Part shown: positions 8,125 through 16,130 of the stretch, one piece after another | How the letters are laid out: every line of letters begins with the position of its first letter | Position numbering within the stretch: the first letter of the stretch is position 1 | Origin: an uncultured Muribaculum sp. | GTDB lineage: Bacteria > Bacteroidota > Bacteroidia > Bacteroidales > Muribaculaceae | Length of the DNA: 64,000 bases | Direction: 5' to 3' | Assembly (NCBI GenBank): GCA_910589555.1 | Contig: CAJUTE010000011.1 | Coordinates: forward strand, 4,423-68,422 | Translations under genes and position numbers: made by a program | Notes under the pieces: generated by a model | Told to the model about the DNA's origin: nothing | What the model saw: the letters and a program-made list of their open reading frames with translations, nothing else | The model's database searches: none

Positions 8125-10890
8125 TTATCGGCGTCGGCCTCCAAATCCGCCGGGTCCGCCGGGACCACGACGCTCATTACGGTCGGAGGGCTGATTTCCT
8201 TTTCCGAATGTATTGAACCGGTAGGAGAATGTAGCCATGAAATAACGCGTGAGGGAATTATATCTTGTGTCATCGATATAGTTAGCAGTAACGCTTCGTG
8301 AAATATTTTTTCGCTGCTGCAGCAAGTCGTATCCTGCAATAGTGAATGTCGCAGCCTTACCCTTCAGGAACTGATAAGCGATAGAAGCATTCCACATCCA
8401 TTGTTTTTCATCATATCCTGCGGCATATCCTTCTGTTCCGGAGAAACGCAGGGTCGAATTAAGCACAAGCCCGAAAGGAGCATACCATGATGCATCAAAC
8501 ATTCCACCGTAGGTCTGCACATTCTTATTGGAGTTTTTCGATACCGTATTGTGCGTTGTCTGCCATGAATAGGTAGGACGGATAGTGAAATCGAAGTTAT
8601 CAGGACGGAATGATATCGAGAAATTCGGGCGGAGGTTCAACGCACCACTGCGATTACGAGTACCATTATTGAATCCTATAGTTTGATTATAACTTGCATA
8701 GACATTGGCATTAAATGACCACGCCTTATTACGGAACGGGAAAGAAATCATCGAGAAAACATCAGCCGACCAATTACCGTTCACATTTTCATAAGTTGTT
8801 ATCTGACCGCCGGTCTCGCTATTAAACGTGGTCTTTGACACAATGCTGTTGCGAGTGACTCTCGCACTTGCCATAGCCATGATTGAGCGTTGTGCATCGG
8901 CATTGAAGTCTTGGAAACGGACACGCAGATTGTGAGTGAACGAAGGATCAAGATTGGGATTACCCACTACTATACGCAATGGATTGCTCACGTCGGCAAC
9001 CGGCTGCAACTGCTTGATTGAAGGCTGGCTTGTGTTACCTCGATAGTCAAGGTTGACACTTCTTGTCTTGCCCATCTTATATCGATAACGCAAATATGGA
9101 GCCAAGTTCCACACCCATCGTTCAGGAATGTTACGTTCTTCAATTATGAGGTCACGACTCTTTGACATAGCAGGCATAACCCCGATACCGAGGTCAAGAT
9201 TATACATCTTATTCACCTTCTTAAATCCGACCTGAATACGCTGATTGAAGAAATCGTTGCGGAAACGGTTGCTCAATGTGTCATTCATCACAAGCTCTTC
9301 CAGCTCGCGGTCATAAACCATTTTATCGGCATTATTCCATCGGTAATTGGCTCGATAGCTCACCGTAAAGAAATTTCCGTTCAGAACATCTCCTATTGGC
9401 TCGGTCCAAGTGAGTCGTGCTCCAAGCTGATTATTCCAAGTGTGATTGTCAGTGTACTGGTCATACTCATCAATAGAATCATTCAACAGGAAAAATTTAT
9501 TATAACTGTAGCTATCCTCCTTCTCTCTGGTATCACTCAATGAATAATTCACCGAAACAGAGAACGAACGTCCCGGACGTGAACGGAATTTATGATTAAA
9601 CCATATATCACCCGATACTTCGTAAGAATTGCCATCAGAATCGCCTATATTAAAACTCTTGGTAACTTGCGATCTATTGGCATCTCCTGCGTATGTCATC
9701 GACGAGTCAGCGCTTGTCGACTTATTGTAATTAAATCTGAAACTCGGACGGAATTCAAGAGTGGAGAATGAGTCAATCTCCCATTTCATGCGAAAGTTAC
9801 CTTGTACATTGTGTCCTTTGTCGCGTGAACCACTCTGACTATTGTAGAATGAAGTAGAGTCAGTGAACAGATATTGACGTTCACGCGATGTGCGTGAACT
9901 TTCATCAGTGTGAGAGTACATCAAGTCACCGCCCACACGGAATGAATCGTCAGATTTTCCCACATTGAAGTTCATACCGAAAGCCTGAGTCGTGGTTATA
10001 CCACGGCCGCCGCCAAAACGGTTAAAACGGTTTCCGTTACTATCGGTAAAACCTTTCTGATTAATATTGTTGAAGTTGCCTAAGAATGTTATCTGATTGC
10101 TGTTCCAGAATCGGTTCACATTAAAGTCAGCCTTATAATGGTCATCGGTTCCGTATCCGGCATTGACCACGCCGAAATATCCGTTTTTCATACCCGGCTT
10201 AACTGTGAGATTGATCACAGTCTCCTCCTCTCCGTCATCAACACCGGTAAGACGGGCGAGATCGCTCTTGCGGTCAACCACCTGAAGCTTGTCAATCATG
10301 TTTACAGGCAAGTTCTGTGATGCCACTTTGGGGTCGTCGGAGAAGAACTCTTTGCCATCCACAAGTATTTTAGTCACCTTCTTTCCGCCTGCTGTGATGC
10401 CACCTTCCGAGTCCACCTCCACTCCGGGAAGTTTCTTAAGCAGATCCTCCATCACGGCATTAGGCTGTGTCTTATAGGAATCCGCATTATATTCTATAGT
10501 GTCCTCCTTGACTGTGATTTCAGTCTTGACGGCTGTGACAGTAGCCTCTTTCAACATCACGCTCGACTCTTTCATCACTACAGGATCAAGAGTCTTGGTG
10601 CCCGACTCTATCGAAAAATCACGATAAGCGGTCTCATATCCAATATATGATACTGCCATAATGTATTTGCCGCGATTGACGTTACCGAACGTGAATCCGC
10701 CGCTCACATTAGTCGTGGCGCCTTTTACAAATGAACTGTCCTTGGCGGCAAGCAACCTTACGGTTGCCTCAATCATTGGGTCGCCGGATGCATCTTTAAC
10801 AATTCCCTTTACCGTTGCCGCCGACATAGTGCCGACCGCTGCAAGGGACAATAGAAGGATTAAAAGGGGTTTCCTGAGAAATAAACTCAT
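8125..10890 (-). CDS. Outer-membrane beta-barrel, TonB-receptor-like, with carboxypeptidase-regulatory domain
   Basis: A 921-residue exported protein: signal peptide (residues 1-24), CarboxypepD_reg-like beta-sandwich (about 26-105, KGIVKDASGDPMIEATV), a plug domain (about 115-235, with EDLLKKLPGVEVDSEGGI and ILVDGKEFFSDDP), then a large beta-barrel of the OMP_b-brl_3 type. This family is related to TonB-dependent receptors but is not paired with a SusD here. The barrel ends around MATFSYRFNTFG and is followed by a Gly/Arg-rich tail (GPGGPGGFGGRRR), unusual for a barrel that normally ends in an aromatic residue. The ligand is unknown. Monocistronic, own terminator. Confidence 0.88.
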   Translation of the reverse strand: MSLFLRKPLLILLLSLAAVGTMSAATVKGIVKDASGDPMIEATVRLLAAKDSSFVKGATTNVSGGFTFGNVNRGKYIMAVSYIGYETAYRDFSIESGTKTLDPVVMKESSVMLKEATVTAVKTEITVKEDTIEYNADSYKTQPNAVMEDLLKKLPGVEVDSEGGITAGGKKVTKILVDGKEFFSDDPKVASQNLPVNMIDKLQVVDRKSDLARLTGVDDGEEETVINLTVKPGMKNGYFGVVNAGYGTDDHYKADFNVNRFWNSNQITFLGNFNNINQKGFTDSNGNRFNRFGGGRGITTTQAFGMNFNVGKSDDSFRVGGDLMYSHTDESSRTSRERQYLFTDSTSFYNSQSGSRDKGHNVQGNFRMKWEIDSFSTLEFRPSFRFNYNKSTSADSSMTYAGDANRSQVTKSFNIGDSDGNSYEVSGDIWFNHKFRSRPGRSFSVSVNYSLSDTREKEDSYSYNKFFLLNDSIDEYDQYTDNHTWNNQLGARLTWTEPIGDVLNGNFFTVSYRANYRWNNADKMVYDRELEELVMNDTLSNRFRNDFFNQRIQVGFKKVNKMYNLDLGIGVMPAMSKSRDLIIEERNIPERWVWNLAPYLRYRYKMGKTRSVNLDYRGNTSQPSIKQLQPVADVSNPLRIVVGNPNLDPSFTHNLRVRFQDFNADAQRSIMAMASARVTRNSIVSKTTFNSETGGQITTYENVNGNWSADVFSMISFPFRNKAWSFNANVYASYNQTIGFNNGTRNRSGALNLRPNFSISFRPDNFDFTIRPTYSWQTTHNTVSKNSNKNVQTYGGMFDASWYAPFGLVLNSTLRFSGTEGYAAGYDEKQWMWNASIAYQFLKGKAATFTIAGYDLLQQRKNISRSVTANYIDDTRYNSLTRYFMATFSYRFNTFGKGNQPSDRNERRGPGGPGGFGGRRR

Positions 10891-10979
10891 TTTGGTAGTC
10901 TGTATATAGATTGTTAGAAAGTATTCACAATCCTTTAGACTATCTAACTAAAAAAGGTTTAATCAAGGATGGCGTTTTT

Positions 10980-11456
10980 TTAATCAAATTCTGAAAACGC
11001 CAATGGAAGAAGCGATTTTATCGACGGAAGCAAGTATATTTTCTCCGATCCTACGAGAATAACCTTTACATCACCGCCGGAAAGCGTTTCATACTCCAAC
11101 AATGCCTGACGGCAAGCGCCACATGGAGATATGGGCTGAGGGGTATAGATGCCCGAAGTGTCACGGGCGGCAATAGCGATGACGCGGAACTTTGCTTCAG
11201 GATAACGTGCATGGGCGTAATAGGCGGCTGAACGCTCGGCACACGTGCCCGACGGATAAGCGGCATTCTCCTGATTGGCGCCGGTCACTATCTCGCCGTT
11301 AGAAAGCAGTATGGCTGCCCCTACAGAAAACTTGCTGTACGGAGCATAAGAATTGTAGGTCATTTTACGTGCCTCATCAACGAGCTGACGCTCAATTGCG
11401 TCAAGCTCGTCATAGGAGGCTATCGTTAAAGGAATAACCAGTTGTCGGATATCCAT
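10980..11456 (-). CDS. cdd: Cytidine deaminase
   Basis: A 158-residue zinc enzyme of pyrimidine salvage that turns cytidine and deoxycytidine into uridine forms. The catalytic motifs are intact: SGTCAERSA with the zinc Cys and catalytic Glu, and PCGACRQALLE with the other two zinc cysteines. Length is that of homodimer/homotetramer bacterial Cdd. It lies 29 bp after fabH on the same strand and may be on the same transcript. Confidence 0.95.
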   Translation of the reverse strand: MDIRQLVIPLTIASYDELDAIERQLVDEARKMTYNSYAPYSKFSVGAAILLSNGEIVTGANQENAAYPSGTCAERSAAYYAHARYPEAKFRVIAIAARDTSGIYTPQPISPCGACRQALLEYETLSGGDVKVILVGSEKIYLLPSIKSLLPLAFSEFD

Positions 11457-11485
11457 GATTGAGAAAAGAGGTTTAAGTGACAGGA

Positions 11486-12469
11486 TTAAAGATCCCAGAT
11501 GATGTAAAGGGCTCCCCAGGTGAAACCTGCGCCAAAAGCGGTGAGAATGATCTTGTCGCCCTTCTTCAATTTATCTTTATATTCATCCAGACACAACGGA
11601 ATGGAAGCGGCAGAAGTGTTGCCATAGTGCTCGATATTGACAAGCACCTTTTCAGGGCTTATGCCTGAACGCTCGGCTACAGCTTCGATGATGCGGAGAT
11701 TTGCCTGATGAGGCACCAGCCAGTCAACATCCTCCACGCTGAGTCCGTTGCGTTCCATCACGGTCAATGATGAGGTAAGCATATCGGTAACGGCGTGCTT
11801 ATATACCGCACGACCCTCCTGATACACGAAATGTTCGCGGGCATCAACTGTCTCATGCGATGCAGGAAGAACTGAACCTCCGGCTTTCATCAGCAAGTGG
11901 GGCAATCCGGTGCCGTCGATGTGGAACACACCGTCGATTATACCGGTCTTGTCGTCGGAAGGCTCAATAAGCATACATCCTGCGCCGTCGCCAAACAGCG
12001 GGCAAGTAGTGCGATCCTCATAATTTGTCATCGACGACATTTTTTCAGCAGCGACAACTACGATTTTCTTATACATTCCACCGCGGATATAGGCAGCAGC
12101 ATCCTGCAATGCCACCAAAAAACCGGCGCAAGCAGCTTGAATATCGTAAGCATACGCATTGGTCATCTTACATTCATGAGCTATTATTGAGCCGGTCGAC
12201 GGGAAGCGGTAATCTGGATTGGAAGTGGCGCAAATCAAAAGATCCACTTCTTCGGGAGCAGTACCGGTGGATTCAAGCAGCTTGTTCACTGCCTTTATTC
12301 CAAGATAAGATGATCCGGCACCCTCTTTCTTTAATATACGACGTTCTTTAATGCCCACGCGCGTGGTGATCCATTCATCGTTGGTATCAACCATCTGCGA
12401 AAGCATCTCATTGTCAAGAATCTCTTCGGGAGCATACGAAGCTATACCGGATATTCTCGGATATTGCAT
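11486..12469 (-). CDS. fabH: Beta-ketoacyl-ACP synthase III
   Basis: A 327-residue condensing enzyme that starts fatty-acid synthesis by joining acetyl-CoA with malonyl-ACP. The triad is visible: Cys in QAACAGFLVAL, His in VPHQANLRI, Asn in YGNTSAASIPL. It follows the DUF177-rpmF pair as in many bacteria, but plsX, which often lies between them, is absent. An intrinsic terminator lies between rpmF and fabH, so fabH may be made by read-through or from its own promoter. Confidence 0.95.
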   Translation of the reverse strand: MQYPRISGIASYAPEEILDNEMLSQMVDTNDEWITTRVGIKERRILKKEGAGSSYLGIKAVNKLLESTGTAPEEVDLLICATSNPDYRFPSTGSIIAHECKMTNAYAYDIQAACAGFLVALQDAAAYIRGGMYKKIVVVAAEKMSSMTNYEDRTTCPLFGDGAGCMLIEPSDDKTGIIDGVFHIDGTGLPHLLMKAGGSVLPASHETVDAREHFVYQEGRAVYKHAVTDMLTSSLTVMERNGLSVEDVDWLVPHQANLRIIEAVAERSGISPEKVLVNIEHYGNTSAASIPLCLDEYKDKLKKGDKIILTAFGAGFTWGALYIIWDL

Positions 12470-12494
12470 GATATGACTGATTTATAGTTTGTAA

Positions 12495-12544
12495 TTAAAA
12501 AAATATCTTCATGCCGGAACTCTTGACGGGCTCCGGCGATGAAG
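12495..12544 (-). terminator. Intrinsic terminator or attenuator between rpmF and fabH
   Basis: On the minus strand a hairpin formed by 12507-12518 (CTTCATGCCGGA as read on +) and 12532-12544 is followed by ATATTTTTTT (12497-12506). It lies 28 bp after rpmF and could reduce read-through into fabH. Confidence 0.7.
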
Positions 12545-12572
12545 TAATCGAAGAAGAGAGAAATTTAACAGT

Positions 12573-12758
12573 TTAGACTGCTGCAGGCTTTTCGATAGCC
12601 ACTTTACCACGATAGTATCCGCAAGTGGGGCATACAGTGTGGTAAATGTGCCATGAACCGCAGTGTGAGCAGATTGCCAATGTGGGTTCAAGAGCCTTGT
12701 CGTGAGTTCTACGCTTTGCAGTACGAGTCTTTGATTGTCTACGTTTAGGATGTGCCAT
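12573..12758 (-). CDS. rpmF: 50S ribosomal protein L32
   Basis: 61 residues, basic, beginning MAHPKRRQSKTRTAKRRTHD and carrying the zinc-type pairs ICSHCG and VCPTCGYY. This is a Cys-containing (C+) L32, a structural protein of the large ribosomal subunit. It sits 23 bp after the DUF177 gene, the usual conserved pair. Confidence 0.97.
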   Translation of the reverse strand: MAHPKRRQSKTRTAKRRTHDKALEPTLAICSHCGSWHIYHTVCPTCGYYRGKVAIEKPAAV

Positions 12759-12781
12759 TTTCTATTATGTTTAATTATATT

Positions 12782-13381
12782 TTACTGTTCGTTATCCTGA
12801 TTCTTTAATTTTTTCAATTCATTCCAGCGGGGATCTGACGGGGTGTCGTCAACTGAATCAATATCATCGTCGATTGACTCCATCAGCTCTTCCACCATTT
12901 CGCCGTCTTCCCCCTCGATGTTGGACGCCGGAGAACGATGCTTACGGAGCAAGGTGCTCATCGCACGGTTGCATTTACCCAGCGGATGAACGTGCTTGAT
13001 AGGCACCGTAAGAGCCACCGTGTCATAAAGGATATAAGCGATATTTAGGAAATTATCGCTTTCCGGTATCACCAGCAGATTGTCGGAGTCGTCATTATAG
13101 TCTTCGCCATATTTGACAAAGACGCTGTACTCCGTGTCAACCGGCATCTGCATCTCATCGAGACATCGGTCGCATATCAGTGTGATTTCGCCCGACACCT
13201 TCAATGTAAGCTCGAATATGTCGCCCTTGACATTGACTGTAGCAATAACTTTAAGGCGAGCATCACGTATGTCCGCGCTCTCCATATCCTCAAAGAATTG
13301 TTTGCCCAGGTCATATTCAAACTCATGGCTTCCAGAGGGTAGTGATTTTAACGGCAGCTTGTAAGCTGAAAACTTTCCCAC
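12782..13381 (-). CDS. DUF177 (YceD-like) protein
   Basis: 199 residues with the family's central motif: SGEITLICDRCLDEMQMPVDTEYSVFV in parts, with the CDRC pair, and the acidic C-terminal half ending in DPRWNELKKLKN. YceD-type proteins are coupled to L32 and, from known work on plant and bacterial homologues, to 23S rRNA accumulation. The conserved pairing with rpmF supports the call. First gene of its unit, with a clear promoter upstream. Confidence 0.88.
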   Translation of the reverse strand: MGKFSAYKLPLKSLPSGSHEFEYDLGKQFFEDMESADIRDARLKVIATVNVKGDIFELTLKVSGEITLICDRCLDEMQMPVDTEYSVFVKYGEDYNDDSDNLLVIPESDNFLNIAYILYDTVALTVPIKHVHPLGKCNRAMSTLLRKHRSPASNIEGEDGEMVEELMESIDDDIDSVDDTPSDPRWNELKKLKNQDNEQ

Positions 13382-13414
13382 TTTATATTTGTGTTATTAG
13401 TACAAAAATCGCCG

Positions 13415-13445
13415 CAAAGTTAAGGTTTTTCGCCCAATTAAGCAA
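13415..13445 (-). promoter_or_regulatory. Promoter of the DUF177-rpmF unit
   Basis: Minus strand: TTG (13443-13445), 20-bp spacer, TAACTTTG (13415-13422). Good fit to the Bacteroides consensus; leader of about 27 nt. Confidence 0.75.
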
Positions 13446-13529
13446 CTTTTACCTCATTTTTTCGCGTTCTCTTGGTCATCATGCAGCCAAACTGTGCATT
13501 TTATCTCGAAATTCCATGCACACGCAGCC

Positions 13530-15905
13530 TCAGAATCGGTAGATCATGATGCCGTCAAGCGTCACGCCGTCAGTGAGAGCCTTAAGCGTCAATCGGTGAC
13601 CATTGCCGTCATTCGCAACACGCCATCTGCGTATTGCCTGATTTTCGAGCACATTGCGCTTCCACTCTTCGCTACGCCCCTTTGTGGCATAATCAGCCTT
13701 TTCCGCGATATGTCTGTCATCAATCAGCAATGCGAAACTCAAGCCTTCATCTCCTGCAGGATGAGTCGGCAGCAGTCTCACCTCGATTGTGAGGGAATCA
13801 CAGCCGCCCACAGCAGGCATCTCGAAGCTCACCGCATCATTCTTTTCTATATCAACCGCACGCCCCGTGTGACCTAAGTTCCGGCACTCTTTATATTTCC
13901 CGGCACCGTCAGCACCGCTGAACTTCAATACCGCACCGGCTTTCTCCGGAATCGATACTGCTCCCCTCGCCTGTGGCACCTTCCCGAACACGGGCAAGCC
14001 CCTCGGAGCCATATCCATTATGCCGCGCCATTTTCCGTTGTTATGTATGCCGTCATTATATATTGCGGTCAACGCCGCTATGCTGTCATACGCTTCATCG
14101 CTTTTAGATTCCGGAGCCATTCCGTAGCGGCTCAATTGCGCGTCGATGAATTTCATGTTCATCTGCGCGGCGCCCTGCACCGGATATTTGACGAGCTGAA
14201 AATAGCAGTCTTCCCTACCCGGCATCACAGAGATATCCTCAACCTTGTCGGATATCGCCACATATTCTTTGCGGCGTCTCATCAGCGAGTCGGCGCCCCA
14301 TTCATTATCTCTTACAGTACTGTAATACTCACGGTTCTTCTCTTCAACGCGTGTGTTAGCCATAAACTCCGGCTTCTTGATGAAAGCGAGCCGGTAATGC
14401 TCGTTCATCACCGGAAGCAATTCACGCGCGGCATCATCGCCAAACTCACGTGCCAGAAATCGCTCCAGATGCTTCTCAACACCGGAGGCGGCAACTCCTT
14501 CGATGTCCCACGCCATATCCATGAAAAGCTCTATCTGGTATTCCGCAGGTTTTATGTCGCCCACATTCAGGATCCATATCCGGTCTATGCCGTGCTGATA
14601 AGCGCCGTGCATCTGATGAAACAGCAGATAGGGGCTGAACGTGCCAAGCCACAGATAGTCATGAGGGCGCCCCCAGTAAGAGACATGATAGTAAATGCCG
14701 TTGCCCCCACGACGCGCGCGTTCCGACTCGGTTGGAAAATGCCTTATATATCCGTAATTGTCGTCACACCACATCAACGCCACATCATCAGGCACCTCCA
14801 GTCCGGCATTATAGATGTCAAGAACCTCCTTATACGGGATAAACACCTGTGGCACTTTCGTCACATCGTCATTCACATATTGCTTCAATAGATTACGCTG
14901 ATCGATAAAAACTCGTTCTATCACTTCTTTTCGGTCTTTCACGCTTTTAGCGCCTTTCATGGCGCCGTCATGCACGCCGCGCATACCCAAGGTGTAGAAA
15001 ATTTCCTGATCGGCAACCTCCTTGACTCGATCCTCCCAGAATCGGTATACCTCCGCGCTGTTATTCACATAGTCATATTCTCCATTGCCACGGCGCGACC
15101 ACTCCCCTGCCGCGTTGCAAGCCATCGGCTCACAATGCGACCCACCTATATATATGCCATATCTGCGCGCCACCTCGCGGTTCCCCTCTGTCAGGAAAAA
15201 AGGCATCGTGCATTCATGCATCGCAGGCCAGAAAGTATTGGCACGCAGCCTGAGCATCAACTCAAATATCCTGGAGCATGTCTTGGGCCCTATTTTACCA
15301 TAGCCACACTCAGGCTCATAATTGTTGCCGCTCCAAGGCATCAGCCCCCAGTCCTCGTCATTTATGAAAATGCCGCGATATGCCACCGACGGCGAGTGAT
15401 ATTCGGTGTAATCCGAGGGCAAGGCAAACTCCTGACGGGTCTCAGGCTCCGAGTCTGCCCACCATTCCCATGGCGAAACACCAAGATGACGGCTCAGCTC
15501 AAGCACTCCGTATGCAGCGCCATGACTGTCGCTGCCCGCAACGAGAATCGTGCCGTCATCAAGCACTTTTATTCCAAATGCCTCCCATTTTCCGTCAAGA
15601 GAGTCAAGCATCGCATCAATGCCGCGACATCTGCCTCGCAGATCCTTGGACACCCCCACGATCATGTCGCCGCCATCTTGCACGGATTCAGCTGCCACGC
15701 CAACCACCTTTTCCAAATCGCCGCGAAACATCTCTATAGCTGAAACGATCACAGGATCGGCATCATCCTTATGCTCGATTTTAAATATCTCGCCGCGTGC
15801 TATGCGAAAATCGCTGCCATGCGAAGCAACCGACGTGACAACCACAATAAAGCCACACGTAATCGCCCGCATGGATTTGAGCAGATTCCCTCTTGTTCTA
15901 TTCAT
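13530..15905 (-). CDS. Glycoside hydrolase family 115 alpha-glucuronidase
   Basis: A 791-residue exported enzyme. After a signal-like N-terminus it shows the GH115 order: a small N-terminal domain (FEAFGIKVLDDGTILVAGSD-type segment near 105-125), the catalytic barrel beginning YRGIFINDEDWGLMPW (about 168), then FWPAMHE, GSHCEPM, YTLGMRGVHDGAM, MWCDDNYGYIRHFP, and VSYWGRPHDYLWLG. Family members release glucuronic acid or 4-O-methylglucuronate from xylan-type chains. The C-terminal beta domain (from about 690) ends LDGIMIYRF. No xylanase or SusCD pair is beside it, so its substrate route is unclear. It has its own promoter. Confidence 0.88.
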   Translation of the reverse strand: MNRTRGNLLKSMRAITCGFIVVVTSVASHGSDFRIARGEIFKIEHKDDADPVIVSAIEMFRGDLEKVVGVAAESVQDGGDMIVGVSKDLRGRCRGIDAMLDSLDGKWEAFGIKVLDDGTILVAGSDSHGAAYGVLELSRHLGVSPWEWWADSEPETRQEFALPSDYTEYHSPSVAYRGIFINDEDWGLMPWSGNNYEPECGYGKIGPKTCSRIFELMLRLRANTFWPAMHECTMPFFLTEGNREVARRYGIYIGGSHCEPMACNAAGEWSRRGNGEYDYVNNSAEVYRFWEDRVKEVADQEIFYTLGMRGVHDGAMKGAKSVKDRKEVIERVFIDQRNLLKQYVNDDVTKVPQVFIPYKEVLDIYNAGLEVPDDVALMWCDDNYGYIRHFPTESERARRGGNGIYYHVSYWGRPHDYLWLGTFSPYLLFHQMHGAYQHGIDRIWILNVGDIKPAEYQIELFMDMAWDIEGVAASGVEKHLERFLAREFGDDAARELLPVMNEHYRLAFIKKPEFMANTRVEEKNREYYSTVRDNEWGADSLMRRRKEYVAISDKVEDISVMPGREDCYFQLVKYPVQGAAQMNMKFIDAQLSRYGMAPESKSDEAYDSIAALTAIYNDGIHNNGKWRGIMDMAPRGLPVFGKVPQARGAVSIPEKAGAVLKFSGADGAGKYKECRNLGHTGRAVDIEKNDAVSFEMPAVGGCDSLTIEVRLLPTHPAGDEGLSFALLIDDRHIAEKADYATKGRSEEWKRNVLENQAIRRWRVANDGNGHRLTLKALTDGVTLDGIMIYRF

Positions 15906-15929
15906 AAGTCAGTATAGTTTGAGCCATAG

Positions 15930-15960
15930 CAAAGTTAAGCAATTTTCCTCGCCATCCCAA
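15930..15960 (-). promoter_or_regulatory. Promoter of the GH115 gene
   Basis: Minus strand: TTG (15958-15960), 20-bp spacer, TAACTTTG (15930-15937), giving a leader of roughly 17 nt before the ATG at 15905. Confidence 0.75.
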
Positions 15961-16044
15961 TCTCTTTACGATGATTTTTAAATGAAACAAAATCGGTCTG
16001 TAGGACCGCTACGCCCATTCGCTGAGGGAGGCGGGTGGATAACA

Positions 16045-16074
16045 GACAGGCCTCTGATCACTCAGAAGCCTGCC
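16045..16074 (-). terminator. Possible terminator of the fimbrial operon
   Basis: A 10-bp stem with one mismatch (AGGCCTCTGA at 16048-16057 with TCAGAAGCCT at 16062-16071) lies 57 bp past the last fimbrial gene. It lacks a clear T tract, so it may be rho-dependent or only an RNA 3'-end structure. A second small hairpin (CGGTC-TGTA-GGACCG) is near 15994-16008. Confidence 0.45.
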
Positions 16075-16130
16075 TACCTAATTTAACATTTTTATAATCT
16101 AACTATCCCATTTAAATAACACATTGCTAT

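Noticed and set aside
14043..15743. Long + strand open frames (282 and 257 codons) opposite the GH115 gene
   Set aside because: They are antisense shadows of a clear GH115 gene; no family motifs, no start signals.
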